Shown here piece after piece: positions 32,007 through 40,706 of a DNA stretch of 64,000 bases (positions are counted from its first letter, which is position 1; each line of letters starts with the position of its first letter). The stretch is from positions 1,054,001-1,118,000 of the forward strand of contig NZ_JAJCTD010000001.1 in NCBI RefSeq assembly GCF_020564565.1, written 5' to 3'. This DNA comes from Rhodobacter sp. Har01 (GTDB lineage: Bacteria; Pseudomonadota; Alphaproteobacteria; Rhodobacterales; Rhodobacteraceae). The notes beneath the pieces were generated by a model that made no database searches, was not told the origin of the DNA, and was given only the letters and a program-made list of their open reading frames with translations. The translations under genes and the position numbers were made by a program.

Positions 32007-32051
32007 CTGTTAATCAATTGGTCGTAGGTTCGATCCCTACCGCCGGAGCCA
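32007..32051. repeat. attR: second copy of the tRNA-Asn 3' 45 bp
   Basis: This is identical to 17572-17616. Only the 3' part of the tRNA is present, so it is not a functional tRNA gene. It marks the right end of the island, and core chromosome resumes after it. Confidence 0.95.
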
Positions 32052-32106
32052 GAGTTTCGAAAGCGCCCGCCGTTCAGGCGGGCGTTTCGCGTTTCCGGGT
32101 GCCTTG

Positions 32107-33273
32107 TCAGGCTGCGGGCATGCGGGCCTCGGCCATGCCGGCGTACCAGCTGGCGCCGAAGGGGATGACGTTGTCGTCGAAGTTGTAGGCCGGGTGATGG
32201 ACCATTGCCGTGTTGCCGTTGCCGATGAAGATATAGGCGCCGGGGCGGGCGTTCAGCATGAAGCTGAAGTCTTCGGCCCCCATCAAGGGCGGGGTGTCGG
32301 CGTCGACCTGGCCCGAGACAGCGTGGGCGACCTCGACCGCGTGGGCGGTGTTCTCGGGGGCATTGACGGTGACCGGATAGCCACGCTGGTAGGCGACCTC
32401 GGCCCGCGCGCCCAGGGCCAGCGCGGTGCCCTCGACGATCTGGGACAGCCGGGTTTCCACGAAGTCCTGCACCTTGGCGTCCAGCGTGCGGACCGTGCCG
32501 CGCATCTTCACCACCTGGGGAATGACGTTGTGGGCGGGGCTGTCGGTTTCGACCGTGCAGATCGAGACCACGACCTGCTTCATCGGATCGACGCTGCGCG
32601 AGGCGATGGTCTGCGCCGCGACGATGATATGGGCGGCAACGACGGTGCTGTCGATGCAGTCGTGCGGCTTGGCGGCGTGGCCACCCTTGCCGGTAACGGT
32701 GATCTCGAACTGGTCGGCGGCGGCCATCAGCGCGCCGGGGCGGATGGCGAAATGGCCGACCGGGATGCCGGGCATGTTGTGCATGCCATAGACCTCTTGC
32801 ACGTTCCAGCGGTCCATCAGGCCGTCGGCGACCATCTCGCGACCGCCGCCGCCGCCTTCTTCGGCGGGCTGGAAGATGCAGACCACCGTGCCGTCGAAGT
32901 TGCGGGTCTCGGCCAGGTATTTCGCAGCACCCAGCAGCATGGCGGTGTGGCCGTCATGGCCGCAGGCGTGCATCGTGCCCGGGGTCTTCGAGGCATAGGG
33001 CACGCCGGTCTGCTCGATGATCGGCAGGGCGTCCATGTCGGCGCGCAGGCCCACGACGCGGCCGCGGGTGTCGGTCTTGCCGCGGATCACGGCCACCACG
33101 CCGGTGCGTCCGATGCCCTCGACCACCTCGTCGCAGCCGAAATCCCGGCACAGCCCGGCCACGCGGGCGGCGGTGCGGTGGACGTCGAACAGAAGCTCGG
33201 GGTGTTCGTGGAAGTCGCGGCGCCAGGCGGTGATCTCGGGCAGCAGCTCGGCGAAACGGTTCTTGACGGGCAT
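32107..33273 (-). CDS. M20 family amidohydrolase (hippurate hydrolase-like)
   Basis: This is a 388-aa cytoplasmic metallopeptidase of the M20D/amidohydrolase group, which removes acyl groups from amino acids such as hippurate or N-acetyl amino acids. Metal-site motifs are seen in GLRADMDALPI, MHACGHDGHTAMLLG and FQPAEEGGGGG, with a C-terminal MGAEDFSFM. The ATG at 33273 has AAAGGAG upstream. The gene ends close to attR. The palindromic element at 33340 lies 67 bp upstream of the start. The substrate is not determined. Confidence 0.92.
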   Translation of the reverse strand: MPVKNRFAELLPEITAWRRDFHEHPELLFDVHRTAARVAGLCRDFGCDEVVEGIGRTGVVAVIRGKTDTRGRVVGLRADMDALPIIEQTGVPYASKTPGTMHACGHDGHTAMLLGAAKYLAETRNFDGTVVCIFQPAEEGGGGGREMVADGLMDRWNVQEVYGMHNMPGIPVGHFAIRPGALMAAADQFEITVTGKGGHAAKPHDCIDSTVVAAHIIVAAQTIASRSVDPMKQVVVSICTVETDSPAHNVIPQVVKMRGTVRTLDAKVQDFVETRLSQIVEGTALALGARAEVAYQRGYPVTVNAPENTAHAVEVAHAVSGQVDADTPPLMGAEDFSFMLNARPGAYIFIGNGNTAMVHHPAYNFDDNVIPFGASWYAGMAEARMPAA

Positions 33274-33339
33274 GGGTCGGGACTCCTTTTGCCCCGAAAA
33301 GGTGGACCGGCTTGCGGCCCGCGGCAAGGGGGATCGCGG

Positions 33340-33356
33340 TGTCCCATGATGGGACA
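33340..33356. repeat. TGTCCCATGATGGGACA palindrome, copy 2
   Basis: This is a perfect 17-bp palindrome in the 282-bp gap between the cyclase gene (end 33556) and the amidohydrolase gene (start 33273). It is followed by GCAAGGATTTCAATGCCTTG and, further on, TTTCTTAACG. Related flanking words follow the copies at 15189 (read on the minus strand) and 60688. The rest of the gap contains no credible gene. Confidence 0.8.
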
Positions 33357-33555
33357 CAGAGCCGAGGCAAGGATTTCAATGCCTTGCGATTTGATTTTTA
33401 CACTTTCTTAACGATTGCCACCGCCAGGGGCCGGCAAGGCCACGGCCCGCCCGCGCCGCCGCACCGGCCCGAGCGCCGCTTGCACAAGCCCGCCGGCCGC
33501 CCGGGCGCAACTGCCACGGCTTGCAGCTTTTCGCGCGGCATCCGCCGCCGGCCCG

Positions 33556-34371
33556 TCAGGCCACCGCCAGCACGCGGGCCGGACCGCCGGTGCCGGTCTT
33601 GTGCTTGGGTGCGCCGATGAACACCGTGGCCCCGGTCGCCGGCAACTGGTCGAGGTTGGCCAGGTTCTCGATGCCGAAGCGACCGCCCGGCAGCCAGCTG
33701 AAATGCACCGCGAAATCGGCCGAATTGCCGGGGTCCAGCGACAGCGTGTCCACCCCGATGCAGGCCACATCAAGGCCCGCCAGCATGTCGGTCGCGGCCT
33801 TGGAGAAGCCGGGGAAGGCGAACTTGCCGTCGGGCGTGTTGCGGAATTCCGGCGTGGCCACCTTGGCGGCCCAGCCCGAGTGCATGGCCACGCAGGCCCC
33901 GGCGGGGATGGCCCCGTTGGCGCTGACCCAGGCCTCGATATCGGCCGGTTCCACCATGGCATTGGCGTCCTGCGCGGCCTTGGCGGTGATGTCCAGCACG
34001 CAAAGCGGGCAGATCAGCCGCTCGGGCGGCAGGTCGGCGACCGAGGTGCCGTCGGCGGTGAAATGCAAGGGCGCGTCGATGTGGGTGCCGGTGTGTTCGT
34101 AGATCGTCAGCTTCCACAGCTGGTAGCCGCTGTCGGCGAACTTGACCGACGGCTCATACAGGATGCCCGGATTGCCGTCGAAGGTGGGGAAGCTGCCATC
34201 ATAGGCATGGGTCAGGTCCACGACCTTGCCGGAGGCCTGCGCCAGCGCGGGCCGCGCGGTGGTCAGCCCGGAGGCGACGACAGCGGCGGTGGTGGCCGCG
34301 GCGCCCGCGAACAGCGCGCGGCGCGACAGCATGGAGGCTTTGACGGAATCGATCAGGCAGGCATCACACAT
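33556..34371 (-). CDS. Cyclase family protein with Tat-type signal
   Basis: This is a 271-aa metal-dependent hydrolase of the cyclase/kynurenine-formamidase family. The family motif is HTGTHIDAPLHF, with a further acidic/His pattern downstream. A twin-arginine signal is visible at SRRALFAGAAATTAAVVASG, so the protein is probably folded before export to the periplasm. The ATG at 34371 starts MCDACLIDSVKASMLSRRAL; an inner ATG before SRRAL is possible. The substrate is unknown. A tRNA-Thr gene lies just upstream on the same strand. Confidence 0.88.
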   Translation of the reverse strand: MCDACLIDSVKASMLSRRALFAGAAATTAAVVASGLTTARPALAQASGKVVDLTHAYDGSFPTFDGNPGILYEPSVKFADSGYQLWKLTIYEHTGTHIDAPLHFTADGTSVADLPPERLICPLCVLDITAKAAQDANAMVEPADIEAWVSANGAIPAGACVAMHSGWAAKVATPEFRNTPDGKFAFPGFSKAATDMLAGLDVACIGVDTLSLDPGNSADFAVHFSWLPGGRFGIENLANLDQLPATGATVFIGAPKHKTGTGGPARVLAVA

Positions 34372-34509
34372 CGCGGAAACTCCCTGGTCCGGGGCGCCGG
34401 GATGCGAAGGTCCGGCGCCGGCTGTCTGGCTTGTTTGGCGCAGGATCCTGCGCCGGCGCAGGGTTCCATCCCGGCGGGCGTCGGTCAAGCAGAGCTTTGA
34501 GCTGATTTC

Positions 34510-34585
34510 TGGTGCCCCCAGAGGGATTTGAACCCCCGACCCCCTGATTACAAATCAGATGCTCTACCAGCTGAGCTATAGGGGC
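34510..34585 (-). tRNA. tRNA-Thr (anticodon TGT)
   Basis: This is a 76-nt cloverleaf on the minus strand. The acceptor arms are GCCCCTA and TGGGGGC (one G-T pair), the D-arm is GCTCAGCTGGTAGAGC, the anticodon loop is TTTGTAA with anticodon TGT, and the T-arm is CGGGGGTTCAAATCCCTC. The discriminator is A and CCA is encoded. Confidence 0.96.
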
Positions 34586-34593
34586 ACGGGTTT

Positions 34594-34623
34594 CCTTTAC
34601 CGCGGGCCGGGGGTTCGGTGCAA
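34594..34623 (-). promoter_or_regulatory. Candidate promoter of tRNA-Thr
   Basis: On the minus strand TTGCAC (34618-34623) and TAAAGG (34594-34599) are 18 bp apart, ending 8 bp before the tRNA. Confidence 0.4.
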
Positions 34624-34635
34624 GGGTGCGGGGCG

Positions 34636-36291
34636 TCAGGTCCGGCCGCTGCGGGCGATCGGGATCACCGCCGTCAGGCCCACCGCCATAACCAGAAGTG
34701 CGGCCGGGGCGGCCTCGGACAGGCGTTCCAGCGAGGCGAGTTCGAAGACGCGCGTCGCAAGGGTGTTGTAGTTGAACGGGCGCAGCAGCAGCGTCGCGGG
34801 CAGTTCCTTGACGCAATCGACGAACACCACCAGCAGCGCCGTCAGCACCGAGCCGCGCATCAAGGGCAGATAGACGGCGGTCAGCGTGCCGCCCGGACCG
34901 CGGCCCAGCGACCGCGCCGCCAGCGGCAGCGACGGCGAGATACGGCCGAAGGCCGCCTCGACCGCGCCCTGCGCCACGCCGAAGAAGCGCACCACATAGG
35001 CCAGCCCCAGCGCAAAGGCGGTGCCGGTGATCAGCAGGCCCGGATCGGTGCCGGTCAGCGCCTGCAGCGCGTCGGCCAGCCGGTGGTCCAGCGCGGCCAG
35101 CGGAAACAGCAGGCCGACCGCCAGCACCGCGCCGGGCGTGGCATAGCCGAGCGTGGTCAGCGGCAGCACGGCGCGGCCAACCGGATGGGCCGAAAGCCGC
35201 AGGCCATAGACCAGCACCAGCGCCAGGGCGACCGTGGTCAGCGCAGCGCCACCGCCGGCGATCAGGGTATTGGCCAGCGCCGCCAGGAGGCCGGGCGCCA
35301 GCCATTCGCCGGGCGCCTGCACCGCATGCACCAGCATCACCGAGACCGGAAGGACGAAGCCCAGACCGAAGGGCACCAGGCAGGCCGCCAGCGCCAGCAG
35401 GCCGCGGGCGCCGGTCAGCGGCTGGCGCTCGATCGGGCGTTGGGCGCGCGACAGGCGGTGAAAGCGGGCGTTGCGGCGCGACAGCCGTTCCAGCGTCACC
35501 AAGAGCAGGATCAGCGTCAGCACGACGCCGGCGATCTGCGCCGCGCCGCCGGCGTTGCCGCCATCAAGCCAGGTCGAGAAGATGCCGGTGGTCAGCGTCT
35601 GCACGCCGAAGTGGTGCACGGTGCCGTAATCCGCCACCGTTTCCATCAGCGCCAGCGCCACGCCGGCGGCGATGGCGGGCCGCGCCATCGGCAGGCCGAC
35701 GCGGTAGAACAGGCCCCAGGGCCCCTGCCCCAGCGCGCGGGCCACCTCATAGGTGCAGCCCGACTGTTCGCGGAAGGCGGCGCGGGCCAGCAGGTAGACA
35801 TAGGGATAAAGCGCCGCCGCCAGCACCACCGCGGCCCCCCACAGGCTGCGGGTGTCGGGGAACCAGTAGTCGCGCGCGCTGGTCCAGCCCATCGTCGCGC
35901 GCAGGGTGGTCTGCACCGGGCCGGCATAGTCCATCAGGTCGACGATGGCATAGGCGCCGACATAGGCCGGGATCGCCAGCGGGAAGAACAGCGCGACATC
36001 CAGCCAGTGCCGGCCGGGGAACCGATACATCGACACCAGCCAGGCCGCGCCGGTGCCCATTGCCGCCGCCAGCGTCGCCACCGACAGCATCAGCGCCAGC
36101 GTGGTGCCCAGATAGCGCGGCAGCACGGTGGCCGTCAGGTGCGGCCAGATGTTCTCGGTCGGGTGGAAGGCGATCCAGACCACCGAGGCCACCGGCGCCA
36201 GCACCAGCGCCGCGATCAGCACCGCGCCGAGCGTCCAGGGATCGGGGCGCCAGAGCGGGGCCCGGCCAAGTTGAGTATTTTGCTCAGTCAT
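34636..36291 (-). CDS. ABC transporter permease, ferric-iron (FbpB) type
   Basis: This is a 551-aa inner-membrane permease made of two fused halves with about twelve hydrophobic helices. ATPase-contact loops are seen at TYEVARALGQGPWGLFYRVG and SPSLPLAARSLGRGPGGTLT. The motif ETVADYGTVHHFGVQTLTTG is characteristic of FbpB/SfuB-type iron(III) permeases. The ATG at 36291 was chosen over an upstream reading with an unlikely N-terminus. No binding protein or ATPase gene adjoins it here, so the partners are elsewhere. Confidence 0.88.
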   Translation of the reverse strand: MTEQNTQLGRAPLWRPDPWTLGAVLIAALVLAPVASVVWIAFHPTENIWPHLTATVLPRYLGTTLALMLSVATLAAAMGTGAAWLVSMYRFPGRHWLDVALFFPLAIPAYVGAYAIVDLMDYAGPVQTTLRATMGWTSARDYWFPDTRSLWGAAVVLAAALYPYVYLLARAAFREQSGCTYEVARALGQGPWGLFYRVGLPMARPAIAAGVALALMETVADYGTVHHFGVQTLTTGIFSTWLDGGNAGGAAQIAGVVLTLILLLVTLERLSRRNARFHRLSRAQRPIERQPLTGARGLLALAACLVPFGLGFVLPVSVMLVHAVQAPGEWLAPGLLAALANTLIAGGGAALTTVALALVLVYGLRLSAHPVGRAVLPLTTLGYATPGAVLAVGLLFPLAALDHRLADALQALTGTDPGLLITGTAFALGLAYVVRFFGVAQGAVEAAFGRISPSLPLAARSLGRGPGGTLTAVYLPLMRGSVLTALLVVFVDCVKELPATLLLRPFNYNTLATRVFELASLERLSEAAPAALLVMAVGLTAVIPIARSGRT

Positions 36292-36394
36292 CCCTTGGCG
36301 GGTTACAGGAAAGCGGTTTATCTGTAAAGAAAACACCGTATAGTGCCGGCGGCGGCGGTTCCCCGGCGTCCAACAAACGAGCAGCTTCAAGCCG

Positions 36395-37267
36395 ATGCGC
36401 ATCGTCTATCACCTGGGCGCCCATTGCACCGACGAAGAGCGGCTGATCCGCTGCCTGCTGAAGAACCGGGCGGTGCTGGCCGAAGAGGGCATCGTGGTGC
36501 CCTCGCCCACGCGCTATCGCCGGTTGCTGCGGGATACGGCGGTGCAACTGAAGGGCGCGCCGGCCAGCCGCGAGACCACGGCGATGGTGCTGGAACAGAT
36601 CATGGACGAAGCCGAGGCGCGGCGGATGGTGCTGAGCTGGGACAGCTTCCTGAGCTTTCCGCAATGGGTGCTGCGCGGCACGATGTATGCCTTCGCCGGC
36701 GAGCGCATCCGCGCCTTCACCCGGATCTTCCCGGAAATCGAGGCCGAGTTCCACCTGGCGATCCGCAACCCGGCCAGTTTCGTCCCGGCCCTGTTCGACA
36801 AGCAGAAGGGCCGCAGCTACGAGGATTTCATCGACGGCACCCGGCCCGAGACGCTGCGCTGGTCCGAGGTCGTGCGCCAGATTGTGGCGCATAATCCGGG
36901 GGTGCCGCTGGTGGTCTGGTGCGACGAGGACACGCCGCTGATCTGGCCGGAAATCCTGCAGACGGTTTCGGGCCATGCCGATGGCACCGTGCTGGACGAC
37001 ACCGACGAGCTCTTGTCGGGCCTGATGGCCCCGGAGGGCTTTGCCCGCCTGCACGCCTATCTGGCCAGCCACCCGCCGGCCTCGATCCTGCAGCGGCGGC
37101 GCATCGTCTCGGCCTTCCTGGACAAGTTCGCCCTGCCCGACCGGGTGGAGATGCGGTTTGACCTGCCCGGCTGGACCGAGGCGATGGTCGAGGACATGAC
37201 CGCGGCCTATCAGGCCGACATCGAGACCATCCGGCAGATGCCCGGCGTCAGCTTCGTCGCCGCCTGA
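36395..37267 (+). CDS. Hypothetical protein, possible sulfotransferase-like fold
   Basis: This is a 290-aa protein. Its opening (MRIVYHLGAHCTDEERLIRC, then LLKNRAVLAEEGIVVPSPTR) resembles the beginning of P-loop sulfotransferase-like proteins, with a HLGAH loop in place of a PAPS-binding GxxKxGT loop. A mid-region SFVPALFDKQKGRSYEDFID is also reminiscent of that group. No classical Walker motif is present, so catalytic activity is doubtful. It is divergent from the iron-type permease and stands alone. Confidence 0.6.
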   Translation: MRIVYHLGAHCTDEERLIRCLLKNRAVLAEEGIVVPSPTRYRRLLRDTAVQLKGAPASRETTAMVLEQIMDEAEARRMVLSWDSFLSFPQWVLRGTMYAFAGERIRAFTRIFPEIEAEFHLAIRNPASFVPALFDKQKGRSYEDFIDGTRPETLRWSEVVRQIVAHNPGVPLVVWCDEDTPLIWPEILQTVSGHADGTVLDDTDELLSGLMAPEGFARLHAYLASHPPASILQRRRIVSAFLDKFALPDRVEMRFDLPGWTEAMVEDMTAAYQADIETIRQMPGVSFVAA

Positions 37268-37287
37268 CGGCAAGCGGCGCGGCGGCC

Positions 37288-37542
37288 TCAGGACATGCCG
37301 AGGGCAGCCTTGTACATGTCCAGCACCGCCTCTTCCTCGGCGATGTCGTCGGGCTTGCGGCGGCGCAGGGCAATGACCTTGCGCATCACCCTTGTGTCAT
37401 AGCCGCGCCCCTTCGCCTCGGCCATCAGCTCTTTCTGCTGCTCGGCCACGTCCTTCTTTTCGGCGTCCAGTTGTTCGAACCGCTCGATGAACTGGCGCAG
37501 CTCGTCAGCGGCAATGCCGTAGGTGTCGGTCGTGTCGGCCAT
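37288..37542 (-). CDS. UPF0335/DUF2312 (GapR-family) DNA-associated protein
   Basis: This is an 84-aa protein of the alphaproteobacterial DUF2312 family, whose Caulobacter member GapR binds overtwisted AT-rich DNA and affects replication and segregation. The sequence is canonical: ADELRQFIERFEQLDAEKKD, then VAEQQKELMAEAKGRGYDTR and VMRKVIALRRRKPDDIAEEE. It is a helical dimerising protein. It is a single gene with no operon partners. Confidence 0.92.
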   Translation of the reverse strand: MADTTDTYGIAADELRQFIERFEQLDAEKKDVAEQQKELMAEAKGRGYDTRVMRKVIALRRRKPDDIAEEEAVLDMYKAALGMS

Positions 37543-37634
37543 CGGAAACGTCCTGCCTGTCAGGGGATCATCGGCCCGCCGAATAGCCCGGCGCGGCGGC
37601 CGGTTTCAACCCCTGTCTTTCCGCCACGGAGGAC

Positions 37635-37662
37635 TTGCACCGAGCGCGCGCTCGGGCTAGCC
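37635..37662 (+). promoter_or_regulatory. Possible promoter with palindromic spacer
   Basis: TTGCAC (37635-37640) and CTAGCC (37657-37662) are 16 bp apart. The spacer is filled by the perfect palindrome CGAGCGCGCGCTCG. It lies about 35 bp before the small membrane-protein gene. Confidence 0.3.
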
Positions 37663-37695
37663 AAGACGCTGGGGAGATCGAGGGAAGGAGCGAAC

Positions 37696-37911
37696 ATGCA
37701 GGCCATGGTCTGGGCTGGCACCCTTGTGTCCCTGTTTGGCATGGCAGGCCTTGTCTATTGCGTGCTGCGCGCCCTGCGCGCCCGCCGGGCGGGCCTTCCG
37801 GACGAAGCGATGCGGGCCGAGTTGCAGCAGGTGGTCGTGATCAACTTCGGCGCCCTGGCCCTGTCGGCGGCCGGGCTGATGCTGGTGGTGCTGGGCATCT
37901 TTCTGGGCTAG
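37696..37911 (+). CDS. Small membrane protein, 71 aa
   Basis: This protein has two hydrophobic helices (about residues 3-24 and 48-70) joined by a basic, then acidic loop (RALRARRAGLPDEAMRAELQ). GGAAGGAG lies 6 bp before the ATG. No family is recognised. It probably resides in the inner membrane. Confidence 0.75.
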   Translation: MQAMVWAGTLVSLFGMAGLVYCVLRALRARRAGLPDEAMRAELQQVVVINFGALALSAAGLMLVVLGIFLG

Positions 37912-37959
37912 CAGCGCAGCCGCGCCCGCCCCCGTCCCCGCCCCCGTCCCCGCCGGGGG

Positions 37960-39783
37960 TCACGGCCGGTCGTCAAGGTCGCGCAGGTGCTGGCCCTGCG
38001 AGATCAGCCGGTCGATCACCGGAGCCGGCGCCCACAGCGGGTCATCGCCCTGCCAGTCATGCATTTCGGCCCGCACCACCATCAGGCCGCGCTGGTCGGC
38101 CAGGTGCATCGGGCCGCCCCGCCAGGCGGGAAAACCGTAACCGGCGACCAGCAGGAAATCGACGTCCGAGGGCCGCCGGGCAATGCCCGCATCGACCAGC
38201 CGCAAGCCTTCGTTCAGCATGGCGGCCAGCCAGCGGCGGATCACCTCGGTCTCGGTCATCGGGCGCAGCGCCGCCGGCGGCGGATCGGGGTCCGGCAGCG
38301 CCGGCAGCACGTGGCCGAACCCGTCCAGCGCCGAGGCCAGCACCCGCCGCGACACCCCCAGCGCCAGCAGCCGCACCAGGGCTGCCCGACCGGCCCCCCA
38401 GACCCGACGCCCGACAATCGGCGAGCGGTTGACCAGCAGCGGCGCCAGCGCCATCCGGCGCAGGACCTGCACGGCGGCGGCAACGCTGTCGGGCCGGGCC
38501 CGGTCTGGCAGGGCCAGTTCGCAGGCCAGCCCCGAGGGCGTCAGCGCCAGGCCCATCAGCCCCTCGGCCGCCCCCAGCACCAGTTGCGGCACTGACGCGA
38601 GGCGCTGCGCCACCTCGGACCGGGCCGATCCCGGCCCGCCATGCACGATCACCTCTGCCGCGGCCAGCGCGTCGGGTCCGGCGGCGGCCAGCAGCCGCGC
38701 CCGGTCGGCATCGCGCTGCACCGGCGTCAGGCGGCGGGCGCGCACCTCTTCCTCTTGCCGGGCGGCCAGCGCTTCGACGGCTGCGGCCAGGCGGTCCCGG
38801 TCTTCGTCGAACCAGGTCACCCGCAGCCCGTGGCCCAGGGCCGACAGTGCCAGCGCAACCAGCGCCGGGCCGCCGCCGCACAGGCCCAGATGGCTGAGCG
38901 GCGCCAGCTTTGCCTGCGTCACCTCGAGCGGCAACAGCAAGGCCCGCCCTTCGGCCCGGGCCGAGGCCATCAGGCCCTGGCTTTCCGGCGTTTCCGACAG
39001 ATCGGCGCGGGCCACGGCTTCCATCGCCAGGCCATTTTCGAACGGCAGGTAAAGGGCGGCCTCGATGCAGTCGATGATGCGCGGCGGCGCCGGCAGGATG
39101 CCGCGCCGCGCCGCAGCCCGCGCCGCGGCGATGGCGGCGGCATGGGCCTCGGCGGTGGAAAATCCGTCGGTCCGCGCCGCGGTCGGGCGCGGACCCGGCA
39201 TCGCGGCGGCATGGGCTTCGGCCGCGGCCCCGAGGTCGGCCTCGGCCAGCACATCGACCAGGCCGATCGCCAGCGCCTCGATCGCCGAGGTCGGACGCGC
39301 GCCGACCAGGATTTCCAGCGCCTCGGCCGTGCCGACGAGGCGCGGCAACCGCTGCGTCGCCCCGGCCGACGACACCAACCCCGACCGCACATCCGGGAAC
39401 ACCAGACGCGCGCCGGAATGGGCCACCCGCGCATGCGCCGCCAGCGCCAGTTCGGCGCCCGGCCCCACCACGGCGCCCTGCAAGGCCACCACGACCGAGC
39501 GCGCAAAGCCTTCGACCGCGCGGCAGAGGTCGGCCAGCGACGGCGTGGCCGTATCGGTCGCGTCGGGTGCGGGCGGTGCGGGCGGTGCTGCGGTCGAGAA
39601 GTTGCGGCCTTCGGCCCGGATCACCACGGCCCGCGCCGAACCGGCATCGGCCAGCGCCGCCAGCAGCGCCTTGCGGACCGCCGGGGTCAGGGCATTGGCC
39701 GGCGGGTTGTCGATGGTCAGGACGACAATGTCATTCCCGGCGCCCGACCGAGCAACCCTGACTTCGCTAGCGGCATCATCCAT
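37960..39783 (-). CDS. Degenerate enoyl-CoA hydratase/3-hydroxyacyl-CoA dehydrogenase fusion (FadJ-like)
   Basis: This 607-aa protein has the domain order of FadJ/FadB: an N-terminal crotonase domain, a central dehydrogenase domain and a C-terminal helical domain. In the crotonase domain Glu111 is kept (GAELALA), but the second catalytic Glu is replaced by Asp131 (LVFPDVRSG). The dehydrogenase nucleotide motif reads GLCGGGPALVAL instead of GAGxMGxGIA, and the expected catalytic-His segment (GLHFFNP in relatives) reads GLALTPS. It is shorter than typical FadJ (about 700 aa). A reduced or altered activity is inferred. Confidence 0.75.
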   Translation of the reverse strand: MDDAASEVRVARSGAGNDIVVLTIDNPPANALTPAVRKALLAALADAGSARAVVIRAEGRNFSTAAPPAPPAPDATDTATPSLADLCRAVEGFARSVVVALQGAVVGPGAELALAAHARVAHSGARLVFPDVRSGLVSSAGATQRLPRLVGTAEALEILVGARPTSAIEALAIGLVDVLAEADLGAAAEAHAAAMPGPRPTAARTDGFSTAEAHAAAIAAARAAARRGILPAPPRIIDCIEAALYLPFENGLAMEAVARADLSETPESQGLMASARAEGRALLLPLEVTQAKLAPLSHLGLCGGGPALVALALSALGHGLRVTWFDEDRDRLAAAVEALAARQEEEVRARRLTPVQRDADRARLLAAAGPDALAAAEVIVHGGPGSARSEVAQRLASVPQLVLGAAEGLMGLALTPSGLACELALPDRARPDSVAAAVQVLRRMALAPLLVNRSPIVGRRVWGAGRAALVRLLALGVSRRVLASALDGFGHVLPALPDPDPPPAALRPMTETEVIRRWLAAMLNEGLRLVDAGIARRPSDVDFLLVAGYGFPAWRGGPMHLADQRGLMVVRAEMHDWQGDDPLWAPAPVIDRLISQGQHLRDLDDRP

Positions 39784-39908
39784 CCTGTCCCCGCGGCCCG
39801 CACCCCGGCCCTTCGGGAGGATTTAACCTGCAAATCACGCAGCTTGGCAAGCCGCGCCGCGCATTGCGCGGGTCTGATCGGCAATCAGGCCGGCAGTCAG
39901 ACTGGCAG

Positions 39909-40139
39909 TCAGACCGGCATGTTGTCGAAGCCGGCCTCGACCTCGGCCTCATCGGCGACATGGCGGGCCTGCGCCGCGGTGGCTTCTTCGGCCGTCAGCG
40001 GCATCGCCGGCACCATGGCCGCGAACACCTGCATCTCGGCGGCGAAGACATCCAGCATCGCCTTCTGGCCCGCGGCCGCCAGTTCGATAGCATCCTCGGC
40101 CAGACGGGCCATCGGGTTCGCTTCCTTGTCGTCGGTCAT
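39909..40139 (-). CDS. Small conserved-looking hypothetical protein, 76 aa
   Basis: This begins MTDDKEANPMARLAEDAIEL and continues AAAGQKAMLDVFAAEMQVFA, an amphipathic helical protein slightly reminiscent of phasin-like helices. GGAGG precedes the ATG at 40139. Downstream of the stop is a short tandem repeat (GGCAGTCAGA). Function is unknown. Confidence 0.6.
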   Translation of the reverse strand: MTDDKEANPMARLAEDAIELAAAGQKAMLDVFAAEMQVFAAMVPAMPLTAEEATAAQARHVADEAEVEAGFDNMPV

Positions 40140-40188
40140 TGCAAGTCCTCCGTTCTGGGCAGCCTCCGTCCTTGGACGGCCTCTGTCG

Positions 40189-40521
40189 TCACGTCGCGCA
40201 GGTCCGGCAGAACGGCGTGTAGGGCACGGCGTCCAACCGCTCGGGGGCGATCTCGGCACCGCATTTCCCGCAAAACCCATACTCGCCCTCATCGACGCGC
40301 CTCAGCGCGGCCTCGATCATGCGAATCTCGTTCTGGCTGGACACGCCGGTCGCTTCCAGCACCTCGTCGCCTTCCCGCTCGACCGCCGCTTCTTCCCAAT
40401 CGCGCTCGACATGAGAGTCGAGTTCTTCTTCGATCGCACTGAGCCGGGCCTTCAGATCGGCCAGCCGCGCCTCCATGGTCGCCTTGCGGGCGGCAACGGA
40501 CGGGTCCAGGTGTGCAGTCAT
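40189..40521 (-). CDS. TraR/DksA family C4 zinc-finger protein
   Basis: This 110-aa protein may bind the RNA polymerase secondary channel and modulate transcription. An N-terminal coiled coil (about residues 10-60, KARLSAIEEELDSHVERDWE) is followed by a C4 zinc finger CGKC-x-17-CRTC near the C-terminus. It is shorter than canonical DksA (about 150 aa), so it belongs to the short DksA-like/TraR class. It stands near the 76-aa gene and may share its transcript. Confidence 0.88.
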   Translation of the reverse strand: MTAHLDPSVAARKATMEARLADLKARLSAIEEELDSHVERDWEEAAVEREGDEVLEATGVSSQNEIRMIEAALRRVDEGEYGFCGKCGAEIAPERLDAVPYTPFCRTCAT

Positions 40522-40706
40522 CGCGGTCTCCTACCTTGCGCCGGAAATCCTGCAACAGGCGTGGGCCTTTCACATTGACGCATGTCAACCCCAGGGGCGA
40601 GGAAGCAAAGCGGGGGTGCCGACACATTCACGTCTGGAAATCTGTCGCGCCGGACCTAGATTGAAGCAGTCCGCGCCAAAAGGATAGCCCCCGGAAGGAA
40701 AGCCAG

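Larger units (their letters stand above)
17617..32051 (+). mobile_element. 14.4-kb tRNA-Asn genomic island with BsuBI/PstI-type restriction-modification
   Basis: The island is bounded by the 45-bp tRNA-Asn direct repeats and carries a tyrosine integrase as its first gene. Base composition and codon use are visibly less G+C-rich than the flanks. Contents are two opposed arrays of small overlapping ORFs, an HTH/excisionase-like gene, a 468-aa unknown, a type II R-M pair, a DUF3489-like protein and two GIY-YIG-type proteins. I see no capsid, portal, tail, lysis or conjugation genes. It may be a phage satellite, a degenerate prophage or an integrative island moved by helper functions. Confidence 0.93.

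Noticed and set aside
32007..32051. Second tRNA-Asn gene
   Set aside because: Only the 3' 45 bp are present; the acceptor 5' strand and D-arm are missing, so it is an attachment-site remnant.
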